This document shows positions 35,385 to 47,791 of a stretch of 64,000 bases of DNA, piece by piece. The notes beneath the pieces were generated by a model. That model was not told where the DNA came from and ran no database searches. It saw only the letters and a list, made by a program, of their open reading frames with translations. This stretch comes from Brachypodium distachyon (taxonomy: Eukaryota > Streptophyta > Magnoliopsida > Poales > Poaceae): positions 47,581,237 to 47,645,236 of the forward strand of contig NC_016133.3 in NCBI RefSeq assembly GCF_000005505.3, read 5' to 3'. The stretch's first letter is position 1. Each line of letters begins with the position of its first letter. Both the position numbers and the translations under genes were made by a program.

Positions 35385-37772
35385 TTATTTCTTTGGTTTA
35401 GAGGGCAGGCAGACTGCACCCTGAGACCCCTCGGCGTCGGCTATTTGAGGTTCAAAAACTACCCTCACTGATGCTTCCACGTTACTCCGTGGTTCTTCAT
35501 CTTGATGTGTCAGGCCTTCGCTACCCTGTTCTACTGCCTGATCCTCCTGTCTTCTGTTCTCATCGCCTGCCTGATGCTGCACACTCAGGGAGCTGTCTTC
35601 TTCGGCAGTTTGTGCTTCCAGGTCAGTTGGTTCAATGCTGACAGCTTTGGGAGCTGGAAGGAGTGATACTCGACAAAGGGGGCAGGTAGTGTTCTTAGAG
35701 AGCCAGTGGTCGATGCACTCGATATGGAAGGTATGACCACAAGGGGGTATCCTCTGAAGCCGTTCATCCGGTTGATAGTCTGCTAAGCAGACTGAGCATC
35801 TGGCAAGATTGATTACGTAATCAGCTAAATATAACCAATAAATGGAAGCAAATCAGTGTATGTGGAAGGAGTGGATATTAGAGTTGTCTGCATATCTGTA
35901 GCGAGAGCTAGTAATGTAGACTACTTTGTTAGAGAAACGTGCAAGGAAAACAGTCGGAAAATATACATGCATGTCAAACAGTACGAAATACTCAGGGAAG
36001 GCCTTTATACTGCCATTCTTGCAAGTAATATACTGTCTTTCATATAGGTTAAGAGGATATAATAAGCTTTAGAGCAACATGCAATCAACAAGCTAAATCA
36101 TAGCCATAATCTGCACACTTTAGTAAAATCATCTGCACGCATTAACCTAGAAGGAACTAAACCCCGAGTAATCTGTAGCCTATAAGTAGTCCATACTTGG
36201 AACGAAAATCGAGATTTTTTGTTCAGTCTTCTTCCTGCCCCTTCCATCCACAGGAACTGAAACAGACCCGTATGTGGTTTCCAGAGGTTTACCCAACCTT
36301 CTCATGATTCATGCAGGTACAGTTTGGAGATTTAGGACTATAGCTTGGAAAAATTGAACTTTGTTGGTTTCAATAAGTTGTAATGTGTGCATACTAATAC
36401 CAGTGAGCCTTTGAATCCACAGCTAGCTGTCATTATGTTCAATGAATTGCAATAAAAGCGACTTGCCTATCGTGTCACTTTTGATAGTAGACAATGTATG
36501 CACGCACAAGCACATCTACTCCTTCCTTGATAGCAGATTGACAAAACAGACTGTCAACATAAAATCCGCCACGATACTTTTAACAAACGATACCATGCAT
36601 TTTTTGTTGCACTAAGTTTATGAGTGCAGAGATGCACACAGAATTTGTTTTAAATGTTAATTAATCCATCAACACTTCATTGAGCCTAATATTACATGCC
36701 GTAAAATGTCACACTCCCTACTTGTTGATTCCATAACTGAAGCAGTGTTCAACAAATTTCCAAATTTGCACATGCCGTCCAACAGTGAACTAAATAGCGG
36801 TTAACAACTGGCTACCTCGCCTTTAAGTGCATATGGGAGCAGCTTTGAGATGCAGGCTAGTGGTCTTGATAAAACGAGAGGGTCGGCTACGTTAATACTC
36901 TACAGGAAGCATGTGTAGCTTTAGGATCTAGCAGCCTTGACCCTTTATTATGAACACTGATTCAGTTACGGAACTCATTTCTTGAGCTACTGAAATGACA
37001 AATAAATAGAAGCTTGTGTCTCATTAATACATAATTATACTTTCAGGGTAGGGGACATACCCGTTACTCTGGTCTTTAGTGGGCGTTGTGGGTGTCAGGG
37101 TGTTTGTGCGTCTACGCTGTACTTGGTGTTCTAATTATTTTTTACATAAAACCAGTAGATCATATATGTATACTACATACTACAATATCTTTTTATCTTA
37201 TACAAATCCACGTCACTTATTTCAGGACAGAGGGAGTAGAAAACTTTATTTTCACGACCATGACATGGGACTAACACATATTGAAACATAAAAAGATATA
37301 ACTGATTGTCAATTGACAAGATTAAGATATATGGTATCGCACAACACTATATAACTGCATTCAGGAGATGAGGAGTGGATCACTGACTGTGTTTCTCTGA
37401 TCAAAAAGCTCTCCTTGAAGACCACAACCGGCAACATTTCCCGCACCTCCTTCTTTATGCCGCATTCCAACTACAAATGCAGAGTGAAGGCACATCAAAC
37501 AATAAGATTCCCAATACAGTAAAAACTTTAAAAAACCTTGTCCGGAGAACATAAAGGCTACTTACCCTAGGGTTATCTCCCCGTATCAAATTATTAGCCC
37601 TCATCAAGGATTGCCAATTTGCTCTGCGGCGCCGCAGGTAGAACAAGTAGAAGAAAAGAAGCAAGACGAATGTGAAGAAAACTGGCACAGAGAAGATGAA
37701 GGCTTGGTATAGTTTAAGCTCCGGCGATACGGCTGAGCAGTAGTCTGGTGGATCTGGGGAAGTACAAGACAT
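35385..37772 (-). CDS. Membrane-anchored RING-H2 (ATL-type) E3 ubiquitin ligase, 234 aa
   Basis: Three exons on the minus strand: 37772-37566, 37470-37388 and 35799-35385, phases consistent, with a 1.6-kb intron 2. A luminal/outer N-terminus (MSCTSPDPPDYC) is followed by one transmembrane helix (about 22-46, AFIFSVPVFFTFVLLLFFYL) and a basic RRRR stop-transfer. A GLD-like stretch (LECGIKKEVREMLPVVVF, from residue 70) precedes the RING-H2 finger 98-139: C98, C101, C117, H119, H122, C125, C136, C139, with the P-W features of E2-binding ATL fingers. The tail is acidic and Gln-rich. ATL proteins transfer ubiquitin to membrane-associated targets; the substrate is unknown. The internal Met at 37772 is chosen because it begins the conserved sequence; an in-frame ATG at 37820 would add 16 residues. 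Confidence 0.92.
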
Positions 37773-38325
37773 GGCCAAACAAAAAAAAATTCTGTACCAG
37801 CAGGCAGAAAACCAGAGCAATCGACTTTACCGAGTCCCCAACTAGCCCCCAAAATCTCTCGTTTACCCCAGTGAACTCCAATAATCCTAAATCCCACGGC
37901 CGAGCAGTAGTCTTGATTTTTGCCTCAGTTACAAATTGGGGAATCCGTTTGTGGGGTGATGGGAAGAGAACGGTCGGGAGCTAGAGAACAGAAGGGGAGA
38001 TCAACCTGCGGTGGAGGCACTCGCGCGAGGAGTAAGACGAGCTAGGGGGCTGGGGCGCTCGGCAACGGCATGGGGAGGAAGGGGTGGCGCCGCTGGCGCG
38101 AGGAGGAAGACGAGCCACGGAGCGACGGGGCAGAGAATCCTACGAGACCTGTCTGGTCTACAGTTGCTATAATTGTCCGTCGACCTAGAGCTTCTACTCC
38201 AGTTTGTAACACGCTCAAATACTAATCCCACAAATAATACGCACGCTCAAAAAATCTCACAAATAATACGCAGTTATTCATTTCCGTATTCTATCACCGT
38301 TCGAAAGATACAGATCTCGTTACCT
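37773..38325 (-). promoter_or_regulatory. Upstream region of the RING-H2 gene
   Basis: A GC-rich stretch (37990-38150) just upstream of the start codon suggests the 5'UTR and core promoter, read on the minus strand. No TATA box is clear. Farther up it becomes AT-rich and meets the hAT MITE at 38330. Confidence 0.4.
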
Positions 38326-38329
38326 ATTT

Positions 38330-38512
38330 CAGCGGCGGATCCAGGTTTTAAATATTGGGGTGAAAAACGGTGTATTTCTAATATTGGGTGGGACAAATAC
38401 TTTGCAATCCTTTTTTTCTAATATTTTTATAGTTTTTACTTATGATATAAAGGATTCCAAATTTATTGGGTGGGGCGGACCCCACCCAATCAGCCGGCTG
38501 GGTCCGTCTCTG
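38330..38512. mobile_element. hAT-type MITE (183 bp)
   Basis: Terminal repeats CAGCGGCGGATCCAG and (complement of right end) CAGAGACGGACCCAG are flanked by 8-bp duplications ACCTATTT (38322-38329) and ACCTATTC (38513-38520), one mismatch. An 8-bp duplication and CAG.G termini indicate a hAT-derived non-autonomous element. No coding capacity. Confidence 0.85.
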
Positions 38513-38520
38513 ACCTATTC

Positions 38521-40130
38521 CCGCATTCTATCACCATGGGGAGGAGGACAGATGGGTTTTTTTCTCTACATAAGTCAAATTCGGATTGATTATACGATGA
38601 AACATTGAATGACATATACTTCTTTGAATCGTTTCATCTTGGAACAAACACCATGTCCACCACTCAGACGCTATGTAGTTGTTGCTTTCACGATCCCAAT
38701 GCTAGATCCTATGGGCTGTCTATCCTGCAGTGTCTCGGTCTTCTATGCTCCAAACATATCAAATTACAGAACAAAGGAAATGCGGTTGGCCAACATTTCC
38801 CATGAATCAACCAGCACCAGCATCCTGACTCTACCGATCCCAATTGCAATGCCGGCGACTACAAATAGACCCTTCTTTGAAAAAGAAGAAGAAACAACAG
38901 ATGGACCCAATTGCTCGAGAGAATCTTGTTGGAGAAACCCTGCCTATCTAACACCGCAAGAACGGAAGGACTGTCGCTAATCCAACTGAATCCAACACCT
39001 AATTTGCACGAGACATGGGTGTGGACAGATCATGGTTCGGGTGAGAGACATGGAACCCCAAGGTCGTGGGGGCGGGAGCGGCGGCGAATCAAGCTAGGAG
39101 GAGCAACATAAGGGTTTTTTCAACGGTGCCACTGCGGTACCTAGAAAGGGAGTGGCAGCGCGCAGATCGGGCTAGGAGGAGAGCTAAAAAGAAACATGAA
39201 ATAAATGAAAATGAAGGCAAGGGCAGCTTAGTGTAGGTGTAGGTCGTCGACTCCTCGCCGAGAGCAGGGACACAAGCGAACGTGGCGGGCGTGTGAGTTG
39301 AGAGTCGTTCAGGACTTCAACTTCAAGAATGAGTGAATTTGTTGCGGCATACATTACGCATTGTATAATATGTATTTTCTATTTCTCGACGAGCAAATCA
39401 GATTTGCAATTTCAAAACTTGTGTCATTACATACGAGACGTAGATTTTTAGGTCCATTGAACATTCATCGATACAATTTCACCGATCTTGGCTATACTAA
39501 GTTGGAGAGTTTACCGTGCTCTCAACGCCTCGGGCACTATTATTGTAGTGCCTTGTCCACGACCATTGCCCAGCCTCCATGTCGTCACACGATTCGTGCC
39601 TTTGATTGCCCCAGTGCGATCTCTCGCAAGTCCTACAATGGGTGCATGGGTCCCGTTAGGCTTTTCAAGAACCTGCAAAGCTCATTTAGACCCCTGAAAA
39701 ACTTGGCTTGACGGCCCTTTGAAGCCTGTGCTCGCACAGTGTGCACTATATCCCATGACCAGGAGCACCCGGTGCCTCCCGGTTCCATCAGTCAACCCCT
39801 TCTATTGGTGTGGCCATGCTTGGGAACATTTTTGTCTTTGCATTTTTGTTTGTCGCCATCAAGCCTATGTATCATTTCGTCGTTGTCGCGTTTAGACCTC
39901 GTCGTGCTCCCTTCTTGCCAGCTCGCATTTGTGTTGTCCCGCTACGCCATTGGGTGGCTATTGGGATGTCGCTATGTTACCATTGTCTTTCTCTGGGCGG
40001 TTTATTGCTACATGGCTCAAGAGGCAACTCTTTCTTTGGTCTTTACTTGCCGCTCGGCTCTAGAGGTTCGCCGCTGCCGACAGCAACATTAGGACGTGGA
40101 GTTTCTTTTTTTGCGAGGGCACATGGGAAC
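38521..40130. other. Intergenic, no gene recognised
   Basis: Open frames here (for example 39361-39711 and 39739-40092) have unnatural composition and no recognisable motif. Repeat-derived origin is likely but I cannot name a family. Confidence 0.35.
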
Positions 40131-40137
40131 GGAACAG

Positions 40138-40213
40138 GGTGGTGCATGGAGAGGGAGTAGGGTGCCACGTAGGGTGGCGCATGGGGAGGGAGTAGGGTGC
40201 CACGTAGGGTGGC
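40138..40213. repeat. 38-bp tandem duplication
   Basis: Two copies of a unit containing GGAGGGAGTAGGGTGCCACG and AGGGTGGCGCATGG lie head to tail. Confidence 0.8.
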
Positions 40214-40214
40214 C

Positions 40215-41200
40215 CCCATGGCCAGAGTGACGAGGCTACTGATCAGTGTGTGCACTATCTCCTTTCTTTCCCATTTTTCTCCCTATGTGTGTTGTGGATG
40301 TGCCACCTGTGTTAGTAGTTTCTAGGAATTTGTTTGTTCTATCGGCCTTTATTTGACCGACCGTGTTTAGTCAGTTGACTCATGCATGTAATATGCATTG
40401 ACTAGTGACACATCAAACTTTTGTCCTTCTTTTGCACGTGATGTTTGAGTCGTGTCTAGTTTGTTGTCTCTAGTTGATCTGTGTCTTGGCCGGGTTATTG
40501 TCTTTCCCCTTGTGTTTCTTGGTGTCATTAATATTTACGTTTGAGCCGTGTCATTAATTTCCTTTTGTTCTGCCCCTTCTCTCTTCATTTTTTTCTTTCC
40601 CCTCGTTGCTTCTCATGGCCATGTCTCCTTGGTGGACAGTGGTTGTTGGCTGGTTGTCTCGTTGACGGGGTCGTGGTTTTTCTTGTTCGGACTCCCCTGT
40701 TTCATTGCAACATGTCCATTCATTGGCTCTAAAAGCCTGTATTACAATGGTGCTGCTCTAGATCTTGTGATGTTGTAGACTGTGTTTCTCTTCTGTGAGC
40801 ACCTTAGGGTCGTTGGAGATAAGTAGTGGCTTTTGGCTGTGTTTAGGTACTTCTAAAATCCTATGTGTAAATGTTATTTTCGTAAAAAGATTTTGCTTCA
40901 CTTTTCGGACTTTGTGTTCTATCGATCGGGTCAGTGTAGCAGTTTTCAAATGTTTCGTAGACCGGGCCATTACCGTAAACTTTTTTTTACACAATATCAT
41001 TGATCGAGGCATCGAGCCTGATAATGTTTTGTTATCGCTCTTGTAATTTTACATTTTTTAAATAAAATTTGCAGTATACAATTACGGAGTAGTATGTTTT
41101 TTAGCACAAGTAGATCAATTAGTAGATCATTGATCTACTGTTTCCCCTTAAAAAAAAAAGGCATCGAGTCCATTTCTCACGGGCCAAATCCAGAAAATTG
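40215..41200. other. Intergenic, nothing recognised
   Basis: T-rich sequence without protein-like frames. The last part probably holds the promoter of the RGH3-like gene, although no TATA box is evident. Confidence 0.35.
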
Positions 41201-41373
41201 CACAAAAAAGAAAGCCCACTGGTATCGCTCGCCAGTCGCCCATGGGCCATGGCAATCTCGCCACCATCTTCTGTACGACCCCGACGGCCCGACCCCACCA
41301 AGTCGCCAAGACGAGCGTGGATCGAGGCGACGAGGATTTTTTGTGCAGTGGCTTGGCTTCTCTCCCGGCCGCC

Positions 41374-44300
41374 ATGTCCGCAGCGGCCGCTGATCACCGG
41401 GCTGGGTCTACGAGGAGGGAGAGGCGGAGGGAACGGAAGAAGCAGCGCCGCCGCCGCGCACGGAGGGAGGCCGCTGCGCTCGCGCGGGCTACAGCGGAGG
41501 CCGTCGCCGCCGACCCCGAGGTACAGCGCTGCCTCCGCAAGCTCGAGGAGGCCGAGGCCGAATCATCCGAGCGAGCGCGCCGTGCCTTCGAGGAAGCCGA
41601 GCGCCGCTGGCTCGAGGCTGCCGCCTCGCGTGCCGCGGAGAAGGCAGCTGCTGCTGCGGAAGCGGAGGCGAGGGCTCCCGAGACTTCCTCACGCATTAAG
41701 GTCCTCATTTTAACCCAATTCCTTAGCTTCTTCTAAACTCTAATGAGCTACTAAATCAGAATCGGAGTATTTGGTTATTTGCTTGCTTAGTTAAATATTA
41801 GAATAGGTAGTTGCTCCGTTTCTATCGTGACGAGCCTTGTACGCCTGATTCGAATGAACAGTAATCTGCAGTTTGTGGATGGTTTGATGCGTCACATGCG
41901 TATGTTATTTCGTTGACATTAACACCGCAGTAGAATTTTCTACTTGATGAAATGGCCGCAAATTTTGGGGACAATCTGAGCATTGAGGGAAATGAAAGAC
42001 CAATGTCTTTGCTCTAATCTGGTGGATCCCCTTGAGCTGTCTTTGATTTAGTAATACTTATATGCTTCCACAATTTTCAGCATCCACGGCATGAAGATAT
42101 TCTTACTATCCATTGGATCTGTTTATTTGCATCCTCTTGATACACAATGTATGCATGTTGTTTGGCAACTCAATCCAGTTACTGTGCGTGTGGGTGAGTG
42201 AGAGGGTGGTCATCACAAAAAATACTACTAGGTGGTGTAATGTTTTCAAAACTACCTTCGATATACATTCTAATGGGAACTATGATTTTGTCTTTGCAAT
42301 TGCAGTTTAAAGGTGACCACCCAGATGAGTCAGAAGAAGATGATGAATGGGAGTATGTCGAAGATGGACCAGCGGAGATCATATGGCAAGGAAATGAGAT
42401 CACCGTGAAGAAGAAAAAAGTCAAAGTACCAAAGAAGTCCAAGGATAAACCACTAATTCAAGAGGTTCAATTTCTATTGGTGATAAACTTTTGTTGGCTC
42501 TCTAGCATTGCTCAAGAATCCAAATCTTTTACTTGCCGTCTGAGAATTATATGATCAATGTCCTGCAGGAAGAGAGACCTACATCAAACCCACTTCCACC
42601 TCAGTCTGTAGCTATTTCTTCTCAGAGGAGAGAACCTTCCTTGTCTGCTCAAGAAGTACTTGAGAAAGTTGCTCAAGAGACTCCAAATTTTGGAACAGAA
42701 CAAGTATGCTCCATTGTTCTCTTTTCAGTAGGACATGGGAAAATGTAGTTTCATTGCAAAAATGTAGATCGATAAATTCTATTGCCTGATTTTTTTTTGC
42801 GTCATTTGCACCAATGTAACGTCTCTGTGTATTTCCTCTGTAGGATAAGGCCCATTGCCCATTTTACCTCAAGACGGCAGCCTGCCGCTTTGGAGTGCGC
42901 TGCAGCAGAGTTCATTTCTACCCTGATAAATCATGCACACTGCTTATGAAAAATATGTATAATGGTCCAGGCCTTGCTTTGGAGCAAGATGAAGGACTTG
43001 AGGTTTGTTAGAGGACAATCTCTTCCAAGTAAATTGGTATCCTGAATCTATTGCTTATTTGAATGCAGCATTTAGAATTATTCACCCTGACTTCCATGGA
43101 CAGTTTTTACCCAGTACAATACATATTCCTCACCTATCTTTGTTTTTATGATCAAACAAAGTCCATGATTAAGCTCATAACTTGTGCTGTACAACGAACA
43201 ACCATGGATAAAAATAACTCGGTGCTTCAAGTGTCAAAGATGCCTTCTTATTAATCTTTAAAAGTTATTCTTGACATGCTGGTTACTCTCAGACCTGCAA
43301 CGAATGCATGTTCTTTGATGTAAGTCTCCCAGAATTCCGTCTTGAAGCAAGCAGTGATCAGCCGCCCAGTTGGTTCCACTTCATTGAGGACGCTGAACTT
43401 TGATCTGCTACTGTATCCTAAATTTTCATGTTGGTGTTGCTGAGATTTGCTATTTTTTTCTTTTAACGATGGGAAGGCAGAAATTTCTCCAACATTTAAA
43501 ATTTGAAACATGTCTTTTGATGAAGCAGCTCCTTGACAATTCGATAGTATTTCTGCATTATTTTAACATGTGACTATCAAGGAGCTGTTCTTTTATTGGA
43601 CATATTGACGATCATTAGGTGACAGGTGAATCTATTTTTAACCCCTTTAGCAGAGAAAATAATTATTGATGGTAAACTAATTCTTAAGCAGGCCCTTTGC
43701 ATTATTTTTGTGTTTCTCTAGTTTTAGTGGCTCAATAGGGCAGCCAATCCCAATAAGTAAGAGCAAATTAGCATACTCTACGGTGTTTACTTCATAGGTT
43801 ATGGAACTTACAGCTCAAGGGTTGATTTCATATATCATTTGGACTAATAAGTTTTTGTATAACATCCTCCAGTTTACAGATGAAGAGGTCGAACAGAGCT
43901 ATGAAGAATTTTACGAAGATGTGCACACTGAATTTCTGAAATTTGGTGAACTTGTCAATTTCAAGGTTCGTTTTGCTTTTCTTTTGTACTGAGGCTACTT
44001 GACTCTCCCTCTGGCAGTATTTCTCTGTTGCATGAATAGTACTTTGTTGCTAAGTGTGCGTGGTTATTGGTCTCCAAGGATGATTCTGCTCTTACTTCTT
44101 GAGATTTTTGCTGCTAATTTGCTCTTACTTATTGGGATTGGCTTCCCTTTTGAAGCAAAATTTCTGTGTTAATGTGAACAATTTGCTACAATTTGGTTGG
44201 CCATGACTGATTGTTATGTGCACAGATATAGGATTAGGTAATATCTTCTATGTATAAATAGTTCCAGTCCACAATGTATTCTTCCTAGCATCTCCTTAAG

Positions 44301-46989
44301 CCGAATCATCAAGTAATAAACCCCCACCTATCTATTTTCCCCAAAATGCACAACATCAAGTAATAATGAATGTTGGTCATACGACTCTCTCTTTCTCCCT
44401 CTCTCTCTCAGACTTTATTTTTGGCCTAATTAATGAGAAATCCTCCTTCCCTAACCTATGTTCTACTACCCAATTGCCATGCTGTCCAGCCATCTTCATT
44501 GCAGTAGTTACCCAGTTGGAACCCTCCAGCCCTGACTCTATCTCAACCACCAACAGTGGCAGGAGGACAGTTCCGTTTCTCTGTTATTCAACTCAAGGCA
44601 TTGTTTTATTCTGTAATTATCTAGTAAGACTGGTTAGCTGTAGTTGTTCATTGCCACTGTGCTCTGTTATATGTTTATACACTGGGTTTGCCAACCACAA
44701 CTTGTTTAAGAATTTCAACCTCACCTCAGAGATGAATTACACTTTTCTTGATAGCGGACTACACATCAAGGTTGTAAACATCAGTCAAGGAAAACAAACC
44801 TCAGACCGGGTTTGCTGGTTTTCACTACAAATGGGAAAACAACTGGGTGGTTTGTTAGCTTGAATTCAAACACATATTTGAATTCAAACAGTTACCAAGT
44901 TGTTATGACCAATTATCGGTGGTTCCCTTGTACGCAACACTGGTAATCTATATTTGAATTGAAATTAGATTTAAACAGGGTGGTTTTCTTTATCCTTGTC
45001 AGAATTTATCCTGTTATGCACCAGAAGTTTCCTCAAGTTGTGCAACCTGGCCTAGGCGTTTAATTTGCAGGCTAACAATAAACCAAAACTAGATTTTCCT
45101 TTTTCTCCAAATCTCCTAGTGGTATCTGAAGTTTCTGTTCTGCATAGTAGTTTTCTTGTTGTAATAATTCCAGATATTATTTCAGGTATGTAGAAATGGA
45201 TCATTTCATCTTCGAGGAAATGTTTACGTGCATTACAAATCCTTGGATTCAGCTCTTCTTGCCTACAACAGCATGAATGGCCGATATTTTGCTGGAAAGC
45301 AGGTGATTACTTCATTTCATTCCTCAAGTCAAGTACTGTCAGTTATATTAGCACAATTGGTAGAGCATACTTGTGAATGCTTTCTTACATCAATCCTTCA
45401 CCCTTAGATATTATTCCTAGTGTTGGAAGTACTAATTATGTCTTCCTACGGTACTCCTAAGCTTACTTTGGTGTTTACCCATGTTCGTTAGATAACATGC
45501 GAGTTTGTTGCCGTGACAAAATGGAAGGCAGCAATATGTGGTGAGTACATGAGGTCAAGATTCAAGGTATCTTAAATCTCCAACTTTGACTCCGTTGTTT
45601 TATTTTGACATGTACAATACATATTTGCAGCATTTGTGCTAGAGGAGCAATCTCTGAGTTTGAGAAATTAGCTCAGGATGGCTAATATAATCTATGTACA
45701 CTGTATCATCTCTCCTGCAGACCTGTTCACATGGAGTTGCATGTAATTTCATTCACTGCTTTCGCAATCCTGGGGGAGATTATGAGTGGGCTGATTGGGA
45801 CAATCCTCCTCCTAAACACTGGACTAGGAAGATGGTCGCTCTTTTTGGCCCCTCAGATGATGCTTCTTTTGGCAAGGCAAGTGATACCCCAGACTTTGAA
45901 TGGTCATGTGATTCAGACAGGAAGAGGCTGAGAAGTTCCGATAATAGGTACATACTCAACTGTATTGCTTGCAGTTTTTGTTATACTAAATTCTAAAACA
46001 GGAGGTGTTTAATATCATGACTTGAATCTAGTAGGCATGTTTCAAGTAGAACGGAGGATAAAGATGCACATAGACGACACTCATCAAGAGATTATTCACA
46101 TTCAAAGCATGAACTGAGCAGCCATATCAGGAAGTCTGGCCGCGATCGACATAGAAGAGAACCATCTGCAGCGAATAAGCAAAGAGACCAAAAGAATGAA
46201 GATAATACTGAAAAACACTGTTCTGCCATGGAAAACGAAAGAGTATCTTATACGCATATGTGTGAGGAAAGACATCGAAATTACCATGACGATGGAGGAC
46301 GGCAAGATGGTACTGAAATCAAGTCTAGGAAGCACAGATCTGAATGGCAAGAAAGTGTGGAGCCTACTTCTGACTGGCCTTCAGAATTCACTGATGCAGG
46401 CACCAGCAAGAGTCCTTCACGCAGCAAGCCCACTGACAGATACGATTATCACAAAAGGAGCAGGATGCAAACTTTGGAGGATCTCAATGTTGAAAGCCAC
46501 TATTCCAGTGCCCACAGATCATCAGGAAAAGAGCACAGTAAAAAAAGGAGCTCGAGACATTACATAGAAGATGACTCTTATCATGAGAAAGACAGTGGAA
46601 GAGGCAAATCAAGAAAACACAGTAACCATCATGATGACCCTGATGATAGATGGCTAGCGACAAATAGTGATGTTGATTCAAATGCAGAAACTCAACATCA
46701 AAGGTCAATGGATAGGGTTGGTAAGCTTGAAAAGAATGATAATGCTCGTCCAGACACGGATGATCGGTATGAAAGGTCCAGCAGCAGGTCTACTAAGTCG
46801 AGAAAGAAGGATGGCAAGAGCAGTAGGAAACGGAAGTATGACGATGAAAACACGAAGGACAGCGACAGCGATGGCGATACGTCAGACTCGAAAGACACGA
46901 GGGATTTGAGTTCTCATGATCACGCATGGAGGAGTCGATCAAGAAGCAGCGAGAAGGATCTTCCGTTGCACAGATCTAGGAGGAAGTGA
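41374..46989 (+). CDS. RGH3: U2AF35-related splicing factor, ZRSR2/RGH3-like CCCH protein, 748 aa
   Basis: Nine exons: 41374-41700, 42306-42464, 42569-42703, 42844-43002, 43873-43965, 45186-45302, 45492-45566, 45721-45947 and 46035-46989; all phases agree. The N-terminus is a highly basic/Ala-Glu coiled stretch. CCCH finger 1 is C212-x7-C220-x5-C226-x3-H230. A U2AF-homology RRM (about 240-340) ends with the RYF tripeptide (324-326) expected for UHM ligand binding. Finger 2 is C346-x10-C357-x5-C363-x3-H367, then [12 protein letters not shown]. The C-terminal 310 residues are rich in RS/SR, RD and KS, a nuclear speckle-type tail. The family recognises 3' splice sites, notably of U12-type introns; the maize ortholog is ROUGH ENDOSPERM3, needed for endosperm differentiation. 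An upstream in-frame ATG (41242) would add 44 residues but lacks family-like sequence. The gene converges on eIF2D. Confidence 0.93.
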
Positions 46990-47791
46990 AGTCATGGTAG
47001 TCATGATTCATGTTGCCACAAAAATATCTCATGATTTGCCCATGTGCTGGCGTGCTGCCTACAGATGCCAGTAGCTCTAGTCGTGTAGGTCTCTTCCCTC
47101 TTGCTGGTGAGAGGTTCTTTTTCGTAGAGCTCTCTTGATGGAAGGCTTATTATAATTTGTTTCCGTGCTAATCTAGAGTTATCGATATCTAGGATTTGGG
47201 ACAACATTATAGAGTTAATCTAGAGTCATCAATGAAGGTATTAGCCACAAAATCAGTATTGACCTTTTCTTTTCTTTTGTCTTCGTAGCAACAACTTTAT
47301 AACATCGCTGCACTCTTTGGATTTGGCGGAGGTGCTTCGATGGAGTTGCATATGAAATTATTTGCAAATACACTACGGACGGAGGGGGATCTTTTCTTTC
47401 TCTCTCCATCGATTCATGCTGTGTGAAATTTTGAGTTCATCACAAGGATGCACGATACTTTAAGACGAGTTCCTTGGTTTCTTTTATGTTGAGCGAATAT
47501 CATTCGGGATTCTGAATATTATAGGCCGGAAAAGGAACGCTGCTCTATGCCTGGACATGGACCGAGCAACATTTTATGTCATCCTTCAAAATAAAAAGCC
47601 AGTCGAGTGCACAATGACATAAACAAAGGTGAGAGATAAGTACACCCTCTAAAAAAAATCACATGATCTTGCCACCAGTATCCGGTAAGATGAAATCTCA
47701 GGATGCAACCCTGAGATGGTTTCGCATTTTCGCACCAATCCTGACCAGAGATCAACAATACTGTCTGTGCTCCCAAGAGTCAGCTCCCCTT
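46990..47791. other. 3'UTRs between convergent RGH3-like and eIF2D genes
   Basis: About 800 bp separates the two stop codons. No coding-like frame is present. Both 3'UTRs must share this space, so the two transcripts may approach or overlap. Confidence 0.5.

Noticed and set aside
41242..41373. Upstream in-frame ATG as the RGH3-like start
   Set aside because: The 44 extra residues do not look like the basic family N-terminus, while the ATG at 41374 (GCCGCCATG context) begins it directly. Kept only as an alternative.
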